A stretch of 64,000 bases of DNA, from positions 1 through 64,000 of the forward strand of contig ONDF01000003.1 in NCBI GenBank assembly GCA_900316525.1. Direction: 5' to 3'. Of the stretch, positions 51,925-58,544 are shown piece by piece (position 1 is the first letter of the stretch; each line of letters opens with the position of its first letter). The stretch comes from an uncultured Bacteroidales bacterium (GTDB lineage: Bacteria; Bacteroidota; Bacteroidia; Bacteroidales; UBA932). The translations under genes and the position numbers were made by a program. The notes beneath the pieces were generated by a model. That model searched no databases and was not told the DNA's origin. It saw only the letters and a program-made list of their open reading frames with translations.

Positions 51925-53253
51925 ATGAAACGAATCTTCCTTGCTCTCGCGCTGCTCGCCCCCGCCCTGGCCGGGGCGCAGGACCTCAGCCACCCCTGGA
52001 CCCTCCAGGAATGCCTGGACTGGGCCCTCGAGCACAACCTGAACGTGAAGCAGAGCGAGCTGAACGTAGCCCAGCGCGAAATCCAGCTGAACACGTCCAA
52101 GAACGCCTACTTCCCGAATGTCAGCAGCTCCGCGAACGAGAGCGTGAACTTCGGCCGCGGACTGACCGAGGACAACACCTATACCACCGGCGCGACCACG
52201 ACGAACACGAGCTTCTCCATCGGCGCGGGTATGAACCTGTTCGACGGCATGGCCCGGCCGAACAATGTCAAGCTTTCCCAGCTGAACCTGGACGCCGCCC
52301 TGGCCGACCTCGAGCGCGCCCGGGACGACATCCGCGTCTCCGTGGCCAAGGCCTATGTGCAGGTGCTGTACGACTATGACATCGTGGACGTCGCCAAGGA
52401 CCAGCTGAAACTGGACCAGGCCCAGGTGGAACGGCTGCAGGCGATGGTGGAGAACGGGAAGGCCTCACAGGCCGAACTGTCCCAGCAGAAAGCCACCCTC
52501 GCGCAGAGCAACTTCACCCTCGTGCAGGCGGAGAACAACCTCCGGAACGCCCTGCTGGACTTGTCGCAGCTGCTTGACTTCCCGAATGCGGACGGATTCA
52601 CCATCGTCAAGCCGGAGATCGCCGTGGGCGACCATCTGCTAGCCCGTCCCGAGGACATTTATGCCGATGCCGTGGAGCAGCGCCCGGGCGTGAAGGCCGA
52701 GCAAATCCGGCTCAACGGCAGCGACCTGTCCATCAAGATCGCCAAGGCCGGCTTCTCCCCCACCCTGTCCCTGAGCGGCGGCATGGGCACCAGCTACTAC
52801 ACCAACACCCGGAGTCTCTACCCGCAGGACGGCTTCTGGCAGCAGCTCTCGCACAATTTCAGCCCATATGTGGGCCTCTCGCTGAGCGTGCCCATCTTCG
52901 ACCGGTTCTCCGCGCGGAACAACGTCCGGACGGCCCGGCTGAACCGGACGCTCCAGCAGATCACCCTGGACAAGGCGAAACAGAGCCTGTACAAGGAGAT
53001 CCAGCAGGCCCATGCGAACGCCCTCGCGGCGGAGGCCAAGTACCGCTCCGCCTCCGAAGCCGCCACGGCCTCCGAGGACGCCTTCATCCTGGCCCAGGCC
53101 AAGTACGAGAACGGCAAGGCCACCGTCACGGAATACAACGAAGCCCGCACCCGCCTCGCCAAAGCCCGCTCCGACAAGGCCCAGGCCGCTTGCGAATACC
53201 TCTTCCAGAGCCGCCTCCTGGACTTCTACCGCGGCTCCGCGCTGGAGCTGTAA
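51925..53253 (+). CDS. TolC family outer-membrane efflux protein
   Basis: 442 residues with signal peptide (FLALALLAPALAGAQ). Two repeated OEP halves: WTLQECLDWALEHNLNVKQSEL at the start and the helical pairs (LERARDDIRVSVAKAYVQVLYDYDIV; ANALAAEAKYRSASEAATASEDAFIL). It forms the outer-membrane trimeric channel for the preceding pump. It is last in the operon and ends before the paired hairpins at 53263-53347. Confidence 0.93.
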   Translation: MKRIFLALALLAPALAGAQDLSHPWTLQECLDWALEHNLNVKQSELNVAQREIQLNTSKNAYFPNVSSSANESVNFGRGLTEDNTYTTGATTTNTSFSIGAGMNLFDGMARPNNVKLSQLNLDAALADLERARDDIRVSVAKAYVQVLYDYDIVDVAKDQLKLDQAQVERLQAMVENGKASQAELSQQKATLAQSNFTLVQAENNLRNALLDLSQLLDFPNADGFTIVKPEIAVGDHLLARPEDIYADAVEQRPGVKAEQIRLNGSDLSIKIAKAGFSPTLSLSGGMGTSYYTNTRSLYPQDGFWQQLSHNFSPYVGLSLSVPIFDRFSARNNVRTARLNRTLQQITLDKAKQSLYKEIQQAHANALAAEAKYRSASEAATASEDAFILAQAKYENGKATVTEYNEARTRLAKARSDKAQAACEYLFQSRLLDFYRGSALEL

Positions 53254-53262
53254 AACGGGTCA

Positions 53263-53347
53263 AAATCTGTGTAGAAACGCCCATTTTACACATTTATCGG
53301 GCAAAATGACGGAAATCTGTGCGAAACGGCCCGTTTTGCACAGATTT
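53263..53347 (+). terminator. Pair of related hairpins after the tolC-type gene
   Basis: Two related inverted repeats 50 bases apart. The right one (53313-53347) has 17-base arms, AAATCTGTGCGAAACGG and CCGTTTTGCACAGATTT, with one G-T mismatch around a single central C. The left one (53263-53295) is an imperfect version starting AAATCTGTGTAG. They probably terminate the efflux operon; no long T run follows, so another function is possible. Confidence 0.55.
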
Positions 53348-53351
53348 TCTG

Positions 53352-53359
53352 TAATTTTG
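53352..53359 (+). promoter_or_regulatory. -7 element TAATTTTG 4 bases before the polyprenyl synthase ATG
   Basis: TAATTTTG; the ATG is at 53364. Initiation 4-5 bases downstream would fall on the start codon (leaderless or one-base leader). Confidence 0.45.
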
Positions 53360-53363
53360 TGCT

Positions 53364-54323
53364 ATGATTGCGCAAGAAACCATCGACGAGGCCGTGCGGC
53401 GGCTGTTTTCTACGATTGAGTTCACCCAGGAGCCGGAGGGGCTGTACGACCCGCTGCGATATATGGTCGCCATCGGCGGGAAAAGGCTGCGGCCGAAACT
53501 GTGCCTGACCGTGTACAGCCTGTTCAACGATTCGTTCGGCCCGGAGATCCTGGGGCCGGCGGCGGGCCTGGAGGTATTCCATACCTTCACCCTCATCCAC
53601 GACGACATCATGGACCGTTCCCCGCTGCGGCGCGGGAAGGAGACCGTGTGGAAGAAGTGGTCGGCGGACACCGCGATCCTTTCCGGCGACGTGATGTGCA
53701 TCGATGCGTACAAACGCATCGCGCAGGCGCCGGAAAACACCCTGGGCGACGTCCTGGAGCTGTTTTCCACCACCGCGGCGCAGGTGTGCGACGGGCAGCA
53801 GTATGACATGGACTTCGAGCATGTGAAGGCCGTGACCATGCGCGAGTACCTGAAGATGATCGGTCTCAAGACCGCCGTTCTCATTGCCTGCTCGGCCAAG
53901 ATGGGCGCGCTCATCGCCCACGCCCCTTCGGAAATCGCCGACGGCCTGTACAACTACGGCTACAACCTGGGCCTCGCGTTCCAGGTGGCCGACGACTACC
54001 TCGACGCCTACGGCGACGAGAAAGTGTTCGGCAAGCCCATCGGCGGCGACATCGTGAACGGGAAGAAGTCCTGGCTCACGGTCCGCGCGATGGAAAAGGG
54101 CGCGAAGGGCATCGCCGAGGCCCTCGAGGCGGACCTGTCGCCCGCGGAGAAGATCGCCACCGTGATGGACCTCTACGATTCGGTCCATGTGGCCGAGGAC
54201 GCCCGCGAGACCGTCGCCCGCTTCCACGAGAAGGCGCTCGCCGCCGCGGAGAAGGTGACCGGCATCGCCGGCTACACCGTCCTCAAGCGCTTTGCCGACG
54301 ACCTGGTGGACCGCGTGAAATGA
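53364..54323 (+). CDS. Polyprenyl diphosphate synthase
   Basis: 319 residues. First Asp-rich motif LIHDDIMDRSPLRRG, second motif QVADDYLDAYGD, and GGKRLRPKL at the N-terminus. It condenses isopentenyl diphosphate onto an allylic diphosphate. The residue before the first motif and total length fit a short or medium chain (FPP/GGPP-type) enzyme, but chain length cannot be fixed here. Its stop overlaps the U32 peptidase start by 4 bases. Confidence 0.9.
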   Translation: MIAQETIDEAVRRLFSTIEFTQEPEGLYDPLRYMVAIGGKRLRPKLCLTVYSLFNDSFGPEILGPAAGLEVFHTFTLIHDDIMDRSPLRRGKETVWKKWSADTAILSGDVMCIDAYKRIAQAPENTLGDVLELFSTTAAQVCDGQQYDMDFEHVKAVTMREYLKMIGLKTAVLIACSAKMGALIAHAPSEIADGLYNYGYNLGLAFQVADDYLDAYGDEKVFGKPIGGDIVNGKKSWLTVRAMEKGAKGIAEALEADLSPAEKIATVMDLYDSVHVAEDARETVARFHEKALAAAEKVTGIAGYTVLKRFADDLVDRVK

Positions 54324-55618
54324 GGCCGGAGGAACTGGAAATCATGGCCCCGGCGGGGAGCTTCGAGAGCCTCGCCGCCGCCGTCGAAGGAGGCGCCGAT
54401 TCGGTCTATTTCGGCATCGGCCACCTGAACATGCGCTCCCACTCCGCCAACAATTTCCAGGCGGAGGACCTCCCGGAGGTGATGCGCATCTGCCGCGCTT
54501 ACGGGCTCAAGGCCTATCTCACCCTGAACATCACCCTGTACGGCGAGGAGCTCGACGAGGCCCGCCGCGTGCTGGACCTGGCGAAGGAAACCGGCGTGAA
54601 CGCCGTCATCGCCTCCGACATGGCCTGCATCCTGTATGCCCGCCAGATCGGCCTGGAGGTCCATATTTCCACCCAGCTCAGCATCTCCAACGTGGAGGCG
54701 CTCCGCTTCTACGCGCAGTTCGCCGACGTCGTCGTCCTCGCGCGGGAGCTCCGGCTGGAGCAGGTCAAGGAAATCTACGAAACGATCGTGCGCGAGCGCA
54801 TCACCGGCCCGTCGGGGAATCTCGTCCGCATCGAGATGTTCGCCCACGGGGCCTTCTGCATGGCTGTTTCCGGCAAATGCTACCTGTCCCTCGCCGCCTA
54901 CGGCGAGAGCGCGAACCGCGGCGCCTGCATGCAGGTGTGTCGCCGCGGCTACCACGTCACCGACGAGGAAACCGGCTTCGACCTCGTGGTGGACAACAAG
55001 TACATCATGTCCCCGAAGGACCTGTGCACGATCGAGTTCATGGACAAGATCATCGACGCCGGCGTGAAGGTCTTCAAGATCGAGGGCCGCGCCCGCGCCG
55101 CCGATTATGTGAAGCGCGTCTCCTCCTGCTACCGCAGGGCCGCGGACGCCGTCTGCGACGGCACCTACACGCCCGAGCTCGCGGCCAGCCTGAAGCAGGA
55201 GCTCGCCGGCGTGTTCAACCGCGGCTTCTGGGACGGCTACTACCAGGGCGCCCGCCTGGGCGAATGGAGCGCCGTCTACGGCAGCCAGGCCACCCGGCGC
55301 CGGGAGTACATCGGCAAGGTCACCAACTGGTTCAACCGCATCGACGTGGCCGAGATCCGGGTCGAGACCGGCACCCTGCACGTCGGCGACGAAATCGCCT
55401 TCATCGGCAAGACCACCGGCTGCGTGGAGATCAAGGTCGATGATATGCGCGTGGACCTCAAACCCGTCTCCGAAGCCTCCAAGGGCGTTTTCTGCTCCGT
55501 CGCCGTCCCCGTGGCGGACCAGCCCGTGGACCATATCAACGACCACCCCGCGAAAGAGGCGGACGAACGCATCCACCCCCGTCGCGGGGACAAGGTGTTC
55601 AAGTGGGTCGAGGACTGA
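54320..55618 (+). CDS. U32 family peptidase-like protein (TrhP/RlhA group)
   Basis: 432 residues. N-terminal block MAPAGSFESLAAAVEGGADSVYFG with NMRSHSANNF and NRGACMQVCRRGY (conserved cysteines) is typical of U32 proteins, several of which hydroxylate tRNA or rRNA uridines or cytidines rather than cut peptides. A C-terminal beta domain (IGKVTNWFNRIDVAEIRVETG) is present. Probably cytoplasmic. It is coupled to the polyprenyl synthase; the pairing may be only transcriptional. Confidence 0.85.
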   Translation: MRPEELEIMAPAGSFESLAAAVEGGADSVYFGIGHLNMRSHSANNFQAEDLPEVMRICRAYGLKAYLTLNITLYGEELDEARRVLDLAKETGVNAVIASDMACILYARQIGLEVHISTQLSISNVEALRFYAQFADVVVLARELRLEQVKEIYETIVRERITGPSGNLVRIEMFAHGAFCMAVSGKCYLSLAAYGESANRGACMQVCRRGYHVTDEETGFDLVVDNKYIMSPKDLCTIEFMDKIIDAGVKVFKIEGRARAADYVKRVSSCYRRAADAVCDGTYTPELAASLKQELAGVFNRGFWDGYYQGARLGEWSAVYGSQATRRREYIGKVTNWFNRIDVAEIRVETGTLHVGDEIAFIGKTTGCVEIKVDDMRVDLKPVSEASKGVFCSVAVPVADQPVDHINDHPAKEADERIHPRRGDKVFKWVED

Positions 55619-55621
55619 CCC

Positions 55622-56329
55622 TTATTTCACCGCATCCAGGAAATACGCTTCCAGTTCCGGGTCGACGCTGCCGGGAACATGGGCCTTGTCCATCAGGAGA
55701 TGTCCCTTTTCCAGCAGCAGGAGCCGGTCGCAGAGGTCGTTTATCGAAGTGAGGTTGTGGCTGGAGACGAGGACGGTGGCCCCGGTTTCCCGGTTCATCT
55801 CCCGGATGAGTTTGGCGACCACGATCTGCGAGCTCGGGTCCAGGTAGTTGAACGGCTCGTCCAGGATGAGGACGCGGGGGTTCACGAGCATCGCGCCGAT
55901 GATGCCGATCTTCTGCCGGTTGCCGTTGGAATGGTCGTGGATGAGTTTTCCCTTGCCCAGGATCTCGCCGTTCATCAGCGTCTCGTAGGTCCGGAGCCGG
56001 TTCGCCAGCTCCTCATGGGAGAATCCATAGGCCTCCGCGATGAAATCGAAGAACTCCTCCGGCGTGTAGAAGTCGATCAGGAAAGAGCCGTCCAGGAAGG
56101 ACCCGGTGAAGGCTTTCCAGCCCGGGTACAGGTCCACCCGCGTCCCGTCCAGGGTGACCGTTCCCCGGTCGGCCCGGATGAGGTCCAGGATCAGGCGCAT
56201 CATCGTGGTCTTGCCGGCGCCGTTGTTGCCGACGAGGCCCACCACCTGGCCCGCTTCGATGGTCAGTTCGGGTATGTCCAGGGCCGTGACGCCGCCGTAT
56301 GTCTTCTTGAGTCGAGAAAGGGTGATCAT
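55622..56329 (-). CDS. ABC transporter ATP-binding protein
   Basis: 235 residues. Walker A GLVGNNGAGKTTMMR, Walker B VLILDEPFNYLDPSS; the signature region reads HSNGNRQKIGIIGAM rather than a clean LSGGQ, but the overall ABC fold is intact. Switch His in VSSHN. Partner of the DUF5687-like permease with which it overlaps by 4 bases. Substrate unknown. Confidence 0.88.
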   Translation of the reverse strand: MITLSRLKKTYGGVTALDIPELTIEAGQVVGLVGNNGAGKTTMMRLILDLIRADRGTVTLDGTRVDLYPGWKAFTGSFLDGSFLIDFYTPEEFFDFIAEAYGFSHEELANRLRTYETLMNGEILGKGKLIHDHSNGNRQKIGIIGAMLVNPRVLILDEPFNYLDPSSQIVVAKLIREMNRETGATVLVSSHNLTSINDLCDRLLLLEKGHLLMDKAHVPGSVDPELEAYFLDAVK

Positions 56330-57552
56330 TGGGATTGGTATTTTTCCATGTATCGATATTTATCTTGCAAGAACCTCCGCTCCACCCGGCCGAACCAGGG
56401 CTTTTGGAAGAGGAAACCGAGAAGGCCCAGAGCGGACAGGATGAGATAGGAGGGCCATCCGGGAAGAAGACGGGGGAGGCCTATGCCCAAAGCCATGATG
56501 AGCAAGCTTCCCACAAAAGAACTGGCCTTGAAAGTCCCTTTGGTCCCCTGACTGTTGAAGAAAGTCTTTCCGAAGAGGTCGAAAGGAGTGGCATTGTAAG
56601 CATCTACCAACAGGATCGGGGCGCCGAATCCCGCGCCGAAAAGGGCATAGGAGACGGGCAGGAAGATGGATTGCTTGAACCAGAGGCAGAAAGGAAGGAT
56701 GATCAGGAGCGCCATTCCGGACAGGAGGGAACACAACCGGAACTTGTCCCGCAGCAACCGCTTTACATCAACGGGACGGGTCCAGAGACCACCGAAGTAT
56801 GTCGCCTCGATGCCGAATCCATATTGGGGGAGCGTGATGGCAGGAAAGGTGATGAAAAAGAAGAGCCATAAGTTCCCAAAACGGGTGTCGCCTGCGATCA
56901 AATAAAGGATTGTTTCCAGGAAGCTGAAGATGGAGAAGTACAGAATACTCCCTTTCAGCCGCTTGGAGCGGAGGAGACTCCTGGACTGCAAGCCGAAGAT
57001 GGCGTGTCCGGACCGTCCGGACTTCACGGTACGGACAGCCGCTGTGGAAACCACCTTCTCGGAAGCGTAGGTTCCCCGCCGTTTCAGCAGCATCACCAGG
57101 CATCCGCCCAGGACCGAGGCGACGTAGAGCCCTATCCAGAGGGCAAGGCCCCGGAAAAACGGAAGGAACAGCAGGCATACCGGGAGCACCATGACCGGCA
57201 TGGTCAGGTTGGACACGCTCCAGCACTGGGACAAGGTCAGGAACCGGTTCCATTGCGCCTGCAGGACCGGCCGGGTCTTGAGGAAGGCGTCCATCACCGT
57301 GTGGTCCCGGACGAAAATCAGCTTGTAAACGAAATCAAAGATCAGCAGTCCCGCGCAGGCGATGAGGAGGACCAGGAGCGGGATGTCGAGGTCGCCGATC
57401 TCTTCCTTGACCACGAAGAAGACAACGATTTCCAGGCCCCACATATAGACAAGCATAATGAGGGGCCCGATCAGGTCACGCTTCGTCTTCCCGGCGAGAA
57501 GCTGGCGCTTCTGCAGGCGGATGAGCGATTTCAACGAAAGGGAGAACGGCAT
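56326..57552 (-). CDS. DUF5687-like ABC permease
   Basis: 408 residues from the ATG at 57552 (MPFSLSLKSLIRLQKRQLL). A TTG eight codons earlier is an alternative but would overlap the -7 element. About ten transmembrane helices in groups (LIMLVYMWGLEIVVFFVV; IPLLVLLIACAGLLIFDFVYKLIF; VSNLTMPVMVLPVCLLFLPFF; LALWIGLYVASVLGGCLVML). This layout is typical of the Bacteroidota DUF5687 permeases that pair with a single ATPase. Third-codon GC is lower than that of the flanking genes. The upstream region carries the motif array. Confidence 0.78.
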   Translation of the reverse strand: MPFSLSLKSLIRLQKRQLLAGKTKRDLIGPLIMLVYMWGLEIVVFFVVKEEIGDLDIPLLVLLIACAGLLIFDFVYKLIFVRDHTVMDAFLKTRPVLQAQWNRFLTLSQCWSVSNLTMPVMVLPVCLLFLPFFRGLALWIGLYVASVLGGCLVMLLKRRGTYASEKVVSTAAVRTVKSGRSGHAIFGLQSRSLLRSKRLKGSILYFSIFSFLETILYLIAGDTRFGNLWLFFFITFPAITLPQYGFGIEATYFGGLWTRPVDVKRLLRDKFRLCSLLSGMALLIILPFCLWFKQSIFLPVSYALFGAGFGAPILLVDAYNATPFDLFGKTFFNSQGTKGTFKASSFVGSLLIMALGIGLPRLLPGWPSYLILSALGLLGFLFQKPWFGRVERRFLQDKYRYMEKYQSQ

Positions 57553-57573
57553 GGATAAGCAATTGTCAATGAA

Positions 57574-57605
57574 CAAATTTAGCAGATTCCCCGCTAGTTT
57601 CCAAA
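57574..57605 (-). promoter_or_regulatory. Canonical promoter for the DUF5687 ABC operon
   Basis: On the minus strand TTTG (57605-57602), 20-base spacer, TAAATTTG (57581-57574), predicted leader about 18 nt to the ATG at 57552. The motif array begins 6 bases upstream of the -33 box. Confidence 0.65.
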
Positions 57606-57610
57606 TCTAT

Positions 57611-57764
57611 GGGCAAGGTCCAACCCTGTTATGGGCAAGGTTTGTTTTTGGGGCGCAGACCTTGCCCGCTGAATCGGGCGTTCAGGGCGCTGGAGGGCAT
57701 TATGAATGGGCACGGCCTGTCGGTTAAAAACAGACCATGCCCAAAAGATTGGTAGACCTTGCCC
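57611..57764. repeat. Six-copy GGGCAAGGTC array with mirror-symmetric spacing
   Basis: Copies at 57611 (+), 57633 (+), 57658 (-), 57708 (+, GGGCACGGCC), 57733 (-, GGGCATGGTC) and 57755 (-). Start-to-start distances are 22, 25, 50, 25 and 22. Copies 2-3 and 4-5 each form a 35-base hairpin (GGGCAAGGTTTG with CAGACCTTGCCC; GGGCACGGCCTGT with ACAGACCATGCCC). The whole block is an imperfect inverted repeat with arms 57611-57667 and 57708-57764. Confidence 0.8.
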
Positions 57765-57776
57765 GTCGACCCGCCC

Positions 57777-58544
57777 TCAGAACTTCACCACCACCTTCAC
57801 CGGGAAATGGTCGGAGAAGGATTCCGTGCTGGCGGTGAGGACTTCCGAGGAGAGCACTTCCACCGGGGCTGCTGCCTTGTAGGCAAAGACGTAGTCGATG
57901 CACTTGCGGGGGTTCTTGGTCGAGTAAGTGTTATCCACCCCGGAGAGCTGGGTCCAGCCCTGTCGCATCAGCTGGATCGCTTCGCTGTCCGGCTCGGCAT
58001 TGAAGTCGCCGCACAGGAAGACGGGCTTCTTGGCGCCCGCGTAAACCGCTTTGAACCAATCGTTCAGCGCTTCCACCTGGTCGCGCTGGGAGTTTTCCCC
58101 GACATAGTCCAGATGCACTGACGCGAACACGCATCGGTCCGTCTCCACGACCGCGATACTGCGCGGTTCGGAGCCGTCGGATTTGGGCAGATGGACCTTG
58201 TACCGGGAAGTCACCTTGTCGCGGGAGACGACCCCGTTGCCGTAAGCTCCGTTCGCATAGGGGAAGGCCGATGCGAACTGGAAGGACCAGTCGCCCAGCT
58301 GGGCGGCGAGTTCCTTGAGCTGGTACGTCGCGTGGCGCCGGTTGCAGCTGTCGAGCTCATTGAGCGCCACCAGCGAAGCGCCAGTCTTGCGAATCAAGTC
58401 GGCCACCTGGGGTGTGGTATCGTCCTCGTACTTGGAGAAGACGCCTACATTGTAGGTAAGCAGCGTCATCGTCACGGGTTCCTTCGACTTTCCACAGGAA
58501 AGGAGGAGCACCGGAAGGAGAAGGAATGCGTAGATCTTATTCAT
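57777..58544 (-). CDS. Endonuclease/exonuclease/phosphatase (EEP) fold lipoprotein
   Basis: 255 residues from the ATG at 58544. Lipobox LLSC (Cys17) indicates a membrane-anchored, extracytoplasmic protein. EEP catalytic blocks in order: TYNVGVF, LVALNELDSC (metal-binding Glu), VHLDYVGEN, LCGDFNAEPDSE, CIDYVFA and SDHFPV (Asp-His pair). Such proteins hydrolyse phosphodiesters in nucleic acids, inositol phosphates or lipids. It overlaps the preceding fusion gene by 8 bases and ends the phosphoester cluster. Confidence 0.88.
   Translation of the reverse strand: MNKIYAFLLLPVLLLSCGKSKEPVTMTLLTYNVGVFSKYEDDTTPQVADLIRKTGASLVALNELDSCNRRHATYQLKELAAQLGDWSFQFASAFPYANGAYGNGVVSRDKVTSRYKVHLPKSDGSEPRSIAVVETDRCVFASVHLDYVGENSQRDQVEALNDWFKAVYAGAKKPVFLCGDFNAEPDSEAIQLMRQGWTQLSGVDNTYSTKNPRKCIDYVFAYKAAAPVEVLSSEVLTASTESFSDHFPVKVVVKF

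Noticed and set aside
53263..53347. Phage or integron attachment site
   Set aside because: Neighbouring genes are ordinary housekeeping genes and no recombinase is present; terminator-like or repeat function is more likely.
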